47,920 nucleotides of DNA, taken from the NCBI GenBank assembly GCA_041581135.1, contig JBFGCM010000018.1, forward strand, positions 1 through 47,920, read 5' to 3'. A model generated the notes under the pieces. That model did not search any database. It saw only the letters and a program-made list of their open reading frames with translations, and had not been told where the DNA came from. The DNA comes from JBFGCM01 sp041581135. Lineage in GTDB: Bacteria; Actinomycetota; Acidimicrobiia; Spongiisociales; UBA5794. Shown here in pieces: positions 16,275-24,454 of the stretch. The position numbers were made by a program, and so were the translations under genes. How positions within the stretch are numbered: the first letter of the stretch is position 1; each line of letters begins with the position of its first letter.

Positions 16275-17540
16275 GTGGCGTTGCTCACGAGGCCGAAGAG
16301 AGGGGTGCGTTGGCGTCGGCTGCTCGCCCGCGCTGATCGCATCGATCGCGTGATCGTCCAGGTAGCCACCGTGGCCGCCGGGGTCTACTTCACCTCCATC
16401 GTCGGGTCGCTCTTCTTGGCCGGCTCGTGGATCGGTTGGCAGCGGGCCGTCGCTCCGCTGGCGGTGTTGGCCATCGGCGCCGTGTCGCTGGCGCTGGACA
16501 AGCCGCAGCCGATCGCCCAACTGCTGGTGGGCATGGCAGGGCTCGTCTTCACCATGCTGACCCAGCCAGTCGACGTCCCGGGTGATCCGGTTCTCGGTCT
16601 CCTGAGCATGGCAGTGGTCGGATCGCTCCTGGTGAAGAGGCATCGCATGGCGTATGTGGTCGCTGCCGCCGCCCTTGTCGGCTACGCCGCCTTCTCGTGG
16701 CAGGCGGCGACGACGGACGAAGCCGACCGATTGATCGCAGGGAGCTCCGCTGCGGTCACGACGCTCATCACTGCGGCTCTCATCGTGTGGATTCGCGGTC
16801 AATCGGAGCGGCGTGGCGAACGGTTGGAGCGGCTCGTCAAGGCGAAGGACGAGTTCGTTGCCACGGTCAGCCACGAGCTGCGAACCCCGCTCGCCACCGT
16901 CCTCGGGCTGAGCCTGGAGGTTCGCGAGCGGTTCGACGACTTCGATCGCGAAGAGCTCTTGGAGCTCCTCGACTTGATCTCCCGAGAGAGCGAGGATCTA
17001 TCCCACATCGTCGACGATCTCCTGGTGGTGGGGCGACAGCGCGGGGCCGGATCGATCAGCGTGGAGCCAGAGCCGTTGGACCTGGCGGCGACCATCGAAC
17101 CTACGATGCATCGGCACCCCGAGGTCGCCATGCAGTTGGACACCACGGGGCGGTGCTACGTCTATGCCGACGCCGGCCGCCTCCGCCAGATCGTACGCAA
17201 TCTCATCGGCAACGCCGTCCGTTATGGCGGAGGGACGATACGAGTGCTTCTGCGGATCGAGCCGGAGCACGCCTACCTCGAGATACGCGATGACGGGGAG
17301 CCGATACCGGTGGCGGAGCGGGCGTTGATGTTCATGCCGTACCACCGGGTGAAGTCGGTCAACGGGGCGCCGGGGTCGGTGGGTCTGGGGCTCACGGTGT
17401 CTCGTCAACTGGCCCGTCTCATGGACGGAGATGTCGACTATTACCACGACGGCCAGGAGAGCGTGTTCTCTTTGCGGCTCCCGCGGTACGTACCCGCGAT
17501 GGACGCCCTGCCGACCCCCGCCGATCCAGTGGTGGCCTGA
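16275..17540 (+). CDS. Membrane histidine kinase (orphan)
   Basis: 421 aa from GTG at 16275 (GAAGG just upstream; a TTG at 16281 is possible). About six hydrophobic segments cover residues 25-175 with no clear extracellular sensor domain. The kinase core follows: H-box FVATVSHELRTPLAT with His200, N-box QIVRNLIGNAVRYGGG (Asn309, Asn313), EIRDDGEPIP (D-x-G, 338-341) and SVGLGLTVSRQLA (367 onwards). All residues needed for autophosphorylation and ATP binding are present. No response regulator is adjacent; the next gene is an aminoglycoside phosphotransferase homologue. The signal may be membrane-intrinsic (inference). Confidence 0.88.
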   Translation: MALLTRPKRGVRWRRLLARADRIDRVIVQVATVAAGVYFTSIVGSLFLAGSWIGWQRAVAPLAVLAIGAVSLALDKPQPIAQLLVGMAGLVFTMLTQPVDVPGDPVLGLLSMAVVGSLLVKRHRMAYVVAAAALVGYAAFSWQAATTDEADRLIAGSSAAVTTLITAALIVWIRGQSERRGERLERLVKAKDEFVATVSHELRTPLATVLGLSLEVRERFDDFDREELLELLDLISRESEDLSHIVDDLLVVGRQRGAGSISVEPEPLDLAATIEPTMHRHPEVAMQLDTTGRCYVYADAGRLRQIVRNLIGNAVRYGGGTIRVLLRIEPEHAYLEIRDDGEPIPVAERALMFMPYHRVKSVNGAPGSVGLGLTVSRQLARLMDGDVDYYHDGQESVFSLRLPRYVPAMDALPTPADPVVA

Positions 17541-17595
17541 CCCAGGAGGATCGGGCCGTGGCGACTCGCTGCCCGGGACGCGCTTGACTGCTGGC

Positions 17596-18486
17596 GTGGA
17601 CATATCACCTGTGGTTCGCAACAAGGCGATCGCCGCCGGCGTGCCCGACTGGCTCGACGACTTGCCGGCCTTGGTCGCCGATGTCGCCGCGGAATGGTCG
17701 CTTCGCATCGGCGATGTGTTCCCCGATTCCACCGAGTCCTACGTCTGCGAAGCCACCATGGCAGACGGAACCCCGGCCGTGCTCAAAGTGCTCATGCCTC
17801 GAGACGCAGTGGCGGTGGTCAATGAGCTCACGACTCTGGAACTCGCCCAGGGTCACGGCTGCGCCCGGCTGTACCACGCCGACGCCGAGAAAGGCGCCTT
17901 GTTGCTGGAGCGACTGGGGCGACCGCTGTCGCAACTCGGCATGTCGCTGCTCCAGAGACAGCAGGTGCTCGCCGCGACCGCCACCCGGATGTGGCGGCCT
18001 GCTCACGGGGTCGATCTGCCGACGGGTGCCGAGAAGGCTCGATGGTTGATCGACGCAATCCTGGGTTGGTGGGAGGAACTCGATCGCCCGTGCACGGCTC
18101 AGGCGGTCGACTACGCCGTGGCGTGTGCGCAACGGCGAATCGCAGCTCACGACGACGAACGGGCCATGCTCGTTCATGGTGATGTGCACCAGTGGAACGC
18201 GCTGGAGGCCGATCACGGCTTCAAGTTGGTCGATCCGGACGGATTGCGTGCGGAACCCGAGTACGACCTCGGCATCATCATGCGGGAGGACCCGCTCGAG
18301 TTGCTCTCCGGCGATCCGTGGGAGCGGGCGCATCGGCTGGCCGCTCTCACGGGTTGCGATCCCGTAGCCATCTGGGAATGGGGGGTGGTGGAGCGTGTCT
18401 CGACCGGGTTGTTGTGTACCCAGATCGAGCTGCAACCGGTGGGACGACACATGCTGAAGGCAGCAGAGCTCGTGGCCGCCGGATGA
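17596..18486 (+). CDS. Streptomycin 6-kinase-like aminoglycoside phosphotransferase (APH(6)/hydroxyurea family)
   Basis: 296 aa from GTG at 17596; the start is uncertain because no good ribosome site is present. The sequence VPDWLDDLPALVADVAAEW, the ATP-anchoring Lys in AVLKVLMP (Lys64), LLLERLG, the catalytic loop VHGDVHQWNA (His194, Asp196, Asn201) and metal-binding VDPDG (Asp213) match the APH_6_hur family. Members phosphorylate streptomycin or related substrates, but many chromosomal copies have no demonstrated resistance role. It follows the kinase gene by 55 nt and could be co-transcribed. It converges with the sulfotransferase. Confidence 0.82.
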   Translation: MDISPVVRNKAIAAGVPDWLDDLPALVADVAAEWSLRIGDVFPDSTESYVCEATMADGTPAVLKVLMPRDAVAVVNELTTLELAQGHGCARLYHADAEKGALLLERLGRPLSQLGMSLLQRQQVLAATATRMWRPAHGVDLPTGAEKARWLIDAILGWWEELDRPCTAQAVDYAVACAQRRIAAHDDERAMLVHGDVHQWNALEADHGFKLVDPDGLRAEPEYDLGIIMREDPLELLSGDPWERAHRLAALTGCDPVAIWEWGVVERVSTGLLCTQIELQPVGRHMLKAAELVAAG

Positions 18487-18502
18487 CGGCTAGGTACGCC
18501 GC

Positions 18503-19375
18503 TCAACGGTGCAGCCAGGCGTCCAGCTCGGGTGGCATGAGGGACTCCACCCGTCGCCGGTAGGCCTGTCGATCCGCGTCGGACAGCACCGCGGCACCGG
18601 CGCCGGAATGGCCGCGCCGGAAGAACCGGCTTCGATCCCGGAGCACGCCCACCGGGTCCGGGGCGAGACGATCGCTTTGCCGCTTCATGGACTCGAACGT
18701 GGCATGCGGTGCCAGCCGTTGCACGGCCGCCGGGTCGATGTCAAAACCCAGCCGGTCGGCAAGCCGCTCCATCTCGCCCTCGAGGTCCGAGAGAAGGTCG
18801 GCGTAGTGGACAAGCACCACGTTCGCGGCGTGGCGGCGCGACCAGGCGTCCCCCACGTGCCAGAGCATCCCGGGCAACGAGTCGAGGCGGGCGGAGACCG
18901 GGCCCTCCCATTGGACCCACTCCTGCAACCACCGTTCGAGCGTCGGGCGCAGACCGGGGTCGCCGGCGCCGGTCAGCTCTCGCATCCGATCCCGATCGAG
19001 GTTGGCCCCCTGGTGGTACAGCGAGACCGCAGCATCCAACGGGTGGCGGGCGGCCACCACGTAGTACGCCTGCGGCTCCATCGGGAGACCGTCCAGCGGT
19101 GTGTGCGTCTTGATGAATCGACGGTGGCTCTGCGCCGCGAGCTGATCCCACACCTCGTGCTTCGGCTGCACCTTCCAGTCCAGCCAGGGAGAGAGTTCGC
19201 CCAACGGAGCCGGCAGGTGAGGCGTACGAAACACGAGCAGCGCGCAGATCATCTGTACCCACGTGGTGCCGCTCTTCGAGCGGGTGCTGATGACGATGTC
19301 GCCCCGTCGGATCGGAAAGCCGAGCCAGCGGCGGCTGTCCTCGTCGGCGCTCTCGTAGTGCACGGGGTTCGTCAT
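18503..19375 (-). CDS. PAPS-dependent sulfotransferase
   Basis: 290 aa. The 5'-phosphosulfate loop is RSKSGTTWVQMI (32-43), with the conserved Lys-Ser-Gly-Thr-Thr-Trp of cytosolic-type sulfotransferases. The 3'-phosphate-binding segment is RHPLDAAVSLYHQ, and near the end FFRRGHSGAG resembles the RKG-x-x-G motif. VLVHYADLLSDLEGEM is the usual middle strand. It should transfer sulfate from PAPS to a hydroxyl or amine acceptor. The acceptor is not predictable; actinobacterial homologues often act on lipids or glycolipids. The ATG is 6 nt from a TACGCT box. It is divergent from tetR, and its -35 region overlaps the predicted TetR operator, so TetR may control it. Confidence 0.88.
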   Translation of the reverse strand: MTNPVHYESADEDSRRWLGFPIRRGDIVISTRSKSGTTWVQMICALLVFRTPHLPAPLGELSPWLDWKVQPKHEVWDQLAAQSHRRFIKTHTPLDGLPMEPQAYYVVAARHPLDAAVSLYHQGANLDRDRMRELTGAGDPGLRPTLERWLQEWVQWEGPVSARLDSLPGMLWHVGDAWSRRHAANVVLVHYADLLSDLEGEMERLADRLGFDIDPAAVQRLAPHATFESMKRQSDRLAPDPVGVLRDRSRFFRRGHSGAGAAVLSDADRQAYRRRVESLMPPELDAWLHR

Positions 19376-19381
19376 CCGATG

Positions 19382-19387
19382 AGCGTA
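19382..19387 (-). promoter_or_regulatory. -10 box (TACGCT) of the leaderless sulfotransferase promoter
   Basis: Minus-strand TANNNT, 6 nt before the ATG at 19375. The corresponding -35 region (about 19405-19410) falls inside the TGAACGATCGTTTA palindrome. Confidence 0.6.
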
Positions 19388-19389
19388 CG

Positions 19390-19419
19390 TTGCGGACTCG
19401 TTGAACGATCGTTTAGCAT
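19390..19419 (+). promoter_or_regulatory. Promoter of the tetR-ABC operon
   Basis: TTGCGG (19390-19395), an 18-nt spacer and TAGCAT (19414-19419), then 7 nt to the ATG at 19427. This predicts a leaderless tetR transcript. Confidence 0.6.
19402..19415. promoter_or_regulatory. Predicted TetR operator
   Basis: TGAACGATCGTTTA has a perfect 10-bp palindromic core (AACGATCGTT) and the look of common TetR-family sites. It fills the spacer of the tetR promoter and the -35 region of the divergent sulfotransferase promoter. A second ACGATCGTT lies at 19440-19448, inside the first codons of tetR. Confidence 0.6.
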
Positions 19420-19426
19420 GCTGAAC

Positions 19427-20086
19427 ATGCGTTCAATCGACGATCGTTCGACGGCGGCTCGCATCCGCGATGCGGCCATCACCGAGTTCGCAGCTCGCGG
19501 AGTCGCCGCCACCAGCATCAGGGCTGTGGCCGCCGCAGCCGGCGTTTCGCCGGCGCTGGTGATGCACCACTACGGGTCCAAGGACAACTTGCGGGTGGTC
19601 TGCGACGAGCACGTCGCAGCCCTCATCCGAACTCGAAAGACCGACGCCCTGACGGGCCGGGCTGCCTTCGATCCACTCGCCGCGCTCCGTGCAGCAGCAG
19701 ACGATCCACCCATCGCCCGGTACTTGGCCCGCACGCTCGTGGACGGATCTCCCCACGTCGTGGAGCTGGTCGACGAACTGGTCGAGGACGCGCTCGGGTA
19801 CATCCAGATGGGAGTCGACGCCGGCTTGATCGAACCGACCGACTTCCCCCGCGAGCGCGCCGCAATCCTCACTCTCTGGTCGCTGGGAGGCATCGTGCTG
19901 CACGAGCACCTGGAGCGACTGCTCGGGGTCGACATCACCGACAGCATGGACGAGCCGCACGTCCTCTCCGGCTACATGCTGCCGGCTCTGGACATCCTTG
20001 GCGGCTTCTTCACCGAGCACACCGTCCAACACATGAAGGATGCGCTGTTGGGTGTATCCCCCGTTCTCGAGGAGACAGGTACATGA
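19427..20086 (+). CDS. TetR-family transcriptional repressor
   Basis: 219 aa. The start at 19427 is preferred over the ATG at 19418 because the -10 box ends 7 nt before it. The N-terminal helix-turn-helix covers about residues 6-50: AAITEFAARGVAATSIRAV then AGVSPALVMHHYGSKDNL, the TetR signature. The rest is an all-helical ligand and dimer domain. The stop overlaps the ATP-binding gene by 4 nt (ATGA), so repressor and exporter are translated from one message. The usual logic is ligand-relieved repression of its own operon; the shared operator suggests the sulfotransferase is co-regulated (inference). Confidence 0.92.
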   Translation: MRSIDDRSTAARIRDAAITEFAARGVAATSIRAVAAAAGVSPALVMHHYGSKDNLRVVCDEHVAALIRTRKTDALTGRAAFDPLAALRAAADDPPIARYLARTLVDGSPHVVELVDELVEDALGYIQMGVDAGLIEPTDFPRERAAILTLWSLGGIVLHEHLERLLGVDITDSMDEPHVLSGYMLPALDILGGFFTEHTVQHMKDALLGVSPVLEETGT

Positions 20087-20991
20087 CCGAACAGTTGGCC
20101 ATCCACACCGAGCGCCTCACCAAGCACTACGGCGATGTCGAGGCACTCGTCGACCTCGATCTCGACATTCCGCTCGGTGAGATCTTCGGTTACCTCGGAC
20201 CGAACGGAGCCGGGAAGACGACGACCATCAGGACGTTGCTCGACGAGATCCGGCCCACGTCCGGGCGCGCCACGATCCTGGGCATGGACACCCACGAGCA
20301 ATCGGTCGAGATCCGGCGCCACATCGGATACCTCCCCGGCGACTTGGCGCTGTACCCGAATCTGACCGGTCGCGACACCTTGACGTACTTCGCCAACCTG
20401 CGTGGCGGCGTCGACTGGGCCTATGTCGAGCAGCTCGCCGAACGTCTCGACGCCGATCTGACCAAGAAGGTGGGGGACCTCTCCTCAGGTAATCGGCAGA
20501 AGATCGGACTCATCCAGGCGTTCATGAATCGACCTCAGGTGCTCATCATGGACGAGCCCAGCGCCGGCCTCGATCCGCTGGTGCAGCGCGAGTTCCAGAG
20601 CATGCTGCGTGAGGTTGCTGCGGAAGGCAGCACGGTGTTCCTCTCCAGTCACACGCTGTCGGAGGTCCAGCGCGTCGCTCACCGGGTAGGCATCATCCGC
20701 AACGGCAAGCTCATCGCCGTCGAGTCGGTGGCGAGCTTGCGCGCCAAAGCCATCCGCACCGTGAACCTGTTCTTCGATCAGCCGGTGGACGGGTCGGTGT
20801 TCGAAGGCCTCCCTGGTGTGCGCGACGTTGCGGTCGAGAACCAACACGTGATGTTGTCGTTCGACGGCCGGATGGAGACGCTGCTCAAGGCGATCACCGA
20901 CGGCTACAGCCTCGTCGACATCACTACCCAGGAGGCCGACCTCGAGGAGATCTTCCTCACCTACTACCGCGGGGAGCAGGTGACGGCCTGA
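20083..20991 (+). CDS. ABC transporter ATP-binding protein
   Basis: 302 aa. All ATPase motifs are present: Walker A GPNGAGKTT (39-47), signature LSSGNRQK (133-140), Walker B LIMDEP (154-159) and switch His190. The signature has an unusual SSGNRQK form typical of the DrrA/CcmA-like exporters paired with ABC-2 permeases. An extra C-terminal 80 residues after the ATPase core end in ITTQEADLEEIFLTYYRGE, the standard tail of that subgroup. It overlaps tetR by 4 nt and the permease by 1 nt. It likely powers export of a drug, lipid or the sulfotransferase product (inference). Confidence 0.93.
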   Translation: MTEQLAIHTERLTKHYGDVEALVDLDLDIPLGEIFGYLGPNGAGKTTTIRTLLDEIRPTSGRATILGMDTHEQSVEIRRHIGYLPGDLALYPNLTGRDTLTYFANLRGGVDWAYVEQLAERLDADLTKKVGDLSSGNRQKIGLIQAFMNRPQVLIMDEPSAGLDPLVQREFQSMLREVAAEGSTVFLSSHTLSEVQRVAHRVGIIRNGKLIAVESVASLRAKAIRTVNLFFDQPVDGSVFEGLPGVRDVAVENQHVMLSFDGRMETLLKAITDGYSLVDITTQEADLEEIFLTYYRGEQVTA

Positions 20992-22646
20992 TGCTGGCGA
21001 CCATCCTCACCAAGACGTTCCTCGATCGCTGGAAGGGCATGGCGATCGGCGCGGTGGTGCTGGGCGCGATGCTGCTGTTCGGCATGGCCACCTACCGTGA
21101 CATCGACCTCTCGCTTTACACCGATCTTCCCGAGGCGCTGCGAGCGATCATGAACATCCCGGCGGAGGCCGACGTCGGCAGCCTGGCCTACGGCGCCATC
21201 TACAGCTCATACGGGGCACTCACGTTGGCCGGGTTGGCGTTGTCGATGGGCTCGGCGTCCATCGCCGGCGAGGAACGCGACGGCACGCTGGGCCTCCTGC
21301 TCGGGAATCCCAAGAGCCGCACCGCGGTCTTGGCCTCCAAGGCGGCGACGATGGTGCTCCTCACTGCCGTGGGGGCGCTGGTGCTGTGGGGCGCCGGCCT
21401 GCTGGTGCCGGCCGTGCTCGGAGTCGACATCACGGGTACCCATGTAGGGGCTCTCGTCTTCCACATGTTCGCCGTCGCCGTGTTCTTCGGTGCGCTCTCG
21501 ATGGCCGTCGGCGCCTGGACCGGCAAGTCGGGGATGGCCAGCGGTATCTCGGTAGCGGTGTTGGTGCTCTCCTTCTTCGCGGTCGGGTTGCTCCCTTTGT
21601 TCTCCGGTCTGGAGAACGGCGCCAAGGCGTTCCCGTGGTACTACTACGACGCAAGCCAGCCCGTGCTCAACGGCGTCGACTGGGGACATGTCGGCGTGCT
21701 CCTCGTCGGGATCGGCGCCCTGCTCGCGCTCGCCGTCGTCGGAGTGAATCGTCGTGACTTGAGGGAGCGCACTCTCGGAGTCACCATGGTTGACCGCTTG
21801 CGGGCGGCTCCCCTCACCAAGAAGCTCGTAGACCGGCTTGCCGGGTCCGCGCGGGTATCCCGTATCGCCATGAAGACGGCTTCGGAGTACCAGGGCCTCC
21901 TCATCGTGACGGCCTATGTGATGTTTCTGATGATGGGTGTGCTCATCGGCATCATGTACCAGTTCCTCGATGACACATTGGCCACCTTCGCCGAGAACTT
22001 CCCGGAGGCGTTGCTGGCGCTGGTCGGCGGTGGCGACATGAGCACTCCGGAGGGATGGTTCCAAGTAGAGACCTATGGGCTCATGGCTCCGATCGGAGTG
22101 ATGGTGGTCACCATCGCCATCGGAGCGAAGGCTCTCGCCGGCGAGGAGGCGCGACGCACGATGGGACTGCTGCTCGCCAATCCGCTACCGCGTTCCAAAG
22201 TCGTCCTGGAGAAGACGGTCACCATGGTGGTGTACGCCGTGGTGGTCGGCGTCGCCACCTTTGCCGGTGTTGCGCTCGGGTCGTTGCTGGGCGGCCTGGG
22301 GCTGGATATCGGCAACGTCGCCGCAACATCGCTGCTCGTCACGCTGCTCGGCCTCGTCTTCGGAGCGTTTGCATTGGTGTTGAGTGCCGCCACCGGCCGG
22401 GTGCGAGTCGCCCTCTTCGGTGCGATCGGCGCCGCCATCGCGCTGCACCTGTTCAACGCCTTCCTCCCGCTCAACGACAGCGTGGCCGGCCTCGCTCGTC
22501 TGTCGCCCTTCTACTACTACCTCAGCAGCGATCCGCTGATGAACGGCATGGCGTGGGGGCACACCACGGTGCTGGCGGGGCTGTTCGTAGCCCTCTTGGT
22601 GGCGGCCGTCATGTTCTTCGATCGCCGGGATCTTCGCCAGAACTGA
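20991..22646 (+). CDS. ABC-2 type permease with two homologous halves
   Basis: 551 aa, about 12 membrane helices. The protein is an internal duplication: GEERDGTLGLLLGNPKSR in the first half matches GEEARRTMGLLLANPLPR in the second, and FPWYYYDASQPVLNG matches SPFYYYLSSDPLMNG; each half ends with RRDLR. ABC-2 permeases are usually single six-helix subunits that dimerise, so this chain probably supplies both membrane domains to the ATPase dimer. It overlaps the ATPase stop by 1 nt. A hairpin 12 nt after the stop ends the operon. Confidence 0.88.
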   Translation: MLATILTKTFLDRWKGMAIGAVVLGAMLLFGMATYRDIDLSLYTDLPEALRAIMNIPAEADVGSLAYGAIYSSYGALTLAGLALSMGSASIAGEERDGTLGLLLGNPKSRTAVLASKAATMVLLTAVGALVLWGAGLLVPAVLGVDITGTHVGALVFHMFAVAVFFGALSMAVGAWTGKSGMASGISVAVLVLSFFAVGLLPLFSGLENGAKAFPWYYYDASQPVLNGVDWGHVGVLLVGIGALLALAVVGVNRRDLRERTLGVTMVDRLRAAPLTKKLVDRLAGSARVSRIAMKTASEYQGLLIVTAYVMFLMMGVLIGIMYQFLDDTLATFAENFPEALLALVGGGDMSTPEGWFQVETYGLMAPIGVMVVTIAIGAKALAGEEARRTMGLLLANPLPRSKVVLEKTVTMVVYAVVVGVATFAGVALGSLLGGLGLDIGNVAATSLLVTLLGLVFGAFALVLSAATGRVRVALFGAIGAAIALHLFNAFLPLNDSVAGLARLSPFYYYLSSDPLMNGMAWGHTTVLAGLFVALLVAAVMFFDRRDLRQN

Positions 22647-22657
22647 GACCCGACAAT

Positions 22658-22692
22658 GACGAACCCGGTGCCGCGGGTGCACCGGGTTCGTC
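22658..22692 (+). terminator. Hairpin terminator of the tetR-ABC operon
   Basis: Perfect 14-bp stem (GACGAACCCGGTGC / GCACCGGGTTCGTC) with a 7-nt loop; no T-tract. It lies between convergent genes and could stop transcription from both sides. Confidence 0.75.
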
Positions 22693-22772
22693 TGCCCCAT
22701 CGAGGTGGCGTCGCCGTCGTCTGCCAAGGGTGCCGAGCGGCGAGGCGGGGGACTTCTTGGTGAGCGGTCTGC

Positions 22773-23735
22773 TCAGACCAGCTGGCTCTGGCGCCGGCGG
22801 GCGCCGAGGAGCAACGCCCCACCGACGATGAGCAGCCCGAGTCCTGCAACGGCGGCCGTGTCGCTGTCGATGCCGGTCACCGGCAGCGTCTCTGCTTGAG
22901 CGGCCAAGGCGGGGAGGGCCTGGATGCCGGCGGCGGGCGCCGGGATGGCGGCCAGGGGCTCATTGGCGATCTCCACCCCGAGGACCTCAACCGCCGGCTC
23001 GGCGATGAGAGTGAGGGGGGTGCCGATGGCGACGGTGCCGCCGGCAGGTGCCACCACGGGGTCCTTCACGACCGGCGCCGGGTCGGTGACGGGCTCCTCG
23101 ACGGGGTCGGTGATGGGGTCCTCCACGACCGGCGCCGGGTCGGTGACGGGCTCTTCGACGGGGTCGCTGATGGGGTCTTCGACGGGGTCGGTGATGGGGT
23201 CCTCCACGACCGGCGCCGGGTCGGTGACGGGCTCCTCGACGGGGTCGGTGACGGGGTCCTCGACGGGGTCGGTCACCGGGTCCTCGACGGGGTCGGTCAC
23301 CGGGTCCTCGACGGGGTCGGTCACCGGGTCGCGGCCGGGCTCGGTGCCCGGATCGGCGATCGGATCACGGCCCGGAGCGGGAGAGTCGGCGGCACCCTGG
23401 GGGCAGTGGCACGGCTTGACCCGGTCGATCTGGCCCTCGCCGGTCCACGATCCATGCGGGCCCCACACGGTCTGGCGGGAGCCATCGGTCAAGTAGATCG
23501 TGACTCGGAAGTGGTGCGGGTTGGCGTCGGTGGCGGTCCAGCTGATGCCGTTGGTCGACCATGTGAGCTGGGTGCGGGCGCCGTTGGCATTCACCATGCG
23601 GGTTCCGGGCTCTGCCGTCGCGCACATCTCGTTGTTGGTCACGTGTCGTTCGGTCGCCATTGCGGGTACGGCGGTGATCAGCAGCGCCGAAACCACGACG
23701 AGGAGTCGGGTGAGCACGCGTGCGGTCAGAAGCAT
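22773..23735 (-). CDS. LPXTG cell-wall-anchored surface protein with Asp-Pro repeats
   Basis: 320 aa from the ATG at 23735 (GAAAGGG 8 nt upstream). Signal peptide to about residue 28. Next come roughly 90 residues with four Cys (including PCHCP), then a repeat stalk built of DPVTDPVE and DPAPVVEDPITD units. A hydrophobic Ala/Pro-rich stretch follows, and then LPVTG at 284-288 with a membrane helix and an RRR tail: a sortase substrate signal. The stalk is strongly acidic and proline-rich, suiting an extended wall-spanning spacer that presents the N-terminal domain. The N-terminal domain (NPHHFRVTIYLTDGS) is not one I recognise. No sortase is in the window. Confidence 0.88.
   Translation of the reverse strand: MLLTARVLTRLLVVVSALLITAVPAMATERHVTNNEMCATAEPGTRMVNANGARTQLTWSTNGISWTATDANPHHFRVTIYLTDGSRQTVWGPHGSWTGEGQIDRVKPCHCPQGAADSPAPGRDPIADPGTEPGRDPVTDPVEDPVTDPVEDPVTDPVEDPVTDPVEEPVTDPAPVVEDPITDPVEDPISDPVEEPVTDPAPVVEDPITDPVEEPVTDPAPVVKDPVVAPAGGTVAIGTPLTLIAEPAVEVLGVEIANEPLAAIPAPAAGIQALPALAAQAETLPVTGIDSDTAAVAGLGLLIVGGALLLGARRRQSQLV
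23072..23340. repeat. In-frame 24-bp tandem repeats coding Asp-Pro-Val units
   Basis: The segment CCGGCGCCGGGTCGGTGACG recurs at 23072, 23129 and 23210 (gaps of 57 and 81 bp, differing by 24), and shorter GACGGGGTCGGT units fill the rest. All periods are multiples of 3 and keep the frame of the LPVTG protein, so copy number can change without breaking it. Confidence 0.85.
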
Positions 23736-23921
23736 GGACTGGCCCTTTCGGTGGTGGGGTGTTGGTGGGGGGCTCCGGGGGGGGAGCCGGTCCACGCAAT
23801 GTAACTACTCTGCGCGCGAACTTAATAGGCCGATCGACTCATTTGCGTAGCCGTCTAACCACTAGGTGTGGCGGCCATGGTTGGGAGGGTGCGCGGCCCT
23901 GCCGGCGCCCACTCGATTCCG

Positions 23922-23927
23922 TAGGCT
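23922..23927 (+). promoter_or_regulatory. -10 box (TAGGCT) of a leaderless promoter
   Basis: TANNNT, 7 nt before the ATG at 23935. Confidence 0.6.
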
Positions 23928-23934
23928 CCCGGTG

Positions 23935-24447
23935 ATGGAAACCACCGATCTCCTCGCCGACGCATTCGAGCGCATCCGCCAGGAATCCCACCGTGCTGTC
24001 GACGGCCTCGATGCCGAAGAGCTGGCGTGGCGCCCCGACGCTGCCGCCAACTCAATCGCCTGGTTGGTGTGGCATCTCACCCGCGTTCAGGACGACCACA
24101 TCGCCGACCTGGCGGATCGGGAGCAGACATGGACCACGGGTCCGTGGGTCGAGCGGTTCGGGCCGGGGACGCCCTCGGACATCGGCTACGGCCACACCGC
24201 CGTGCAAGTCGGCGCCGTGCGGCCGAGTGGTCCCGACCTGCTGATCGACTACCACGACGCAGTGCTGCAAGAGACGCTGGGCTACATCGACGGGGTGACC
24301 GCAGAAACGCTGGACGAGATCATCGACCGCCGGTGGGATCCACCGGTGACCGCGGGAGTCCGCATCGTCAGCGTGATCTCGGACTGCCTCCAGCATGCCG
24401 GGCAGGCCAACTACGTGCGTGGTCTTCTCGAACGTCGCACCGGGTAG
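23935..24447 (+). CDS. DinB-like (DUF664) metal-binding helical protein
   Basis: 170 aa. Helical throughout, with ERIRQESHRAVDGLDAEEL and SIAWLVWHLTRVQDDHIADL, followed late by CLQHAGQANYVRGLL. These give the spaced His residues (WHLxxxxDDH and QHAGQ) of the DinB/YfiT four-helix metal-binding bundle. Members include mycothiol- or bacillithiol-dependent transferases, which would suit an actinobacterium, but no specific thiol function can be read here. The next gene begins 7 nt after its stop, so the two are probably one operon. Confidence 0.85.
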   Translation: METTDLLADAFERIRQESHRAVDGLDAEELAWRPDAAANSIAWLVWHLTRVQDDHIADLADREQTWTTGPWVERFGPGTPSDIGYGHTAVQVGAVRPSGPDLLIDYHDAVLQETLGYIDGVTAETLDEIIDRRWDPPVTAGVRIVSVISDCLQHAGQANYVRGLLERRTG

Positions 24448-24454
24448 CGCGCTC

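Noticed and set aside
18503..22646. Horizontal island (sulfotransferase-ABC region)
   Set aside because: No integrase, tRNA, flanking repeat or visible shift in base use.
23072..23340. CRISPR-like repeat array
   Set aside because: Repeats are contiguous 24-bp units in frame inside a coding gene, with no spacers and no cas genes.
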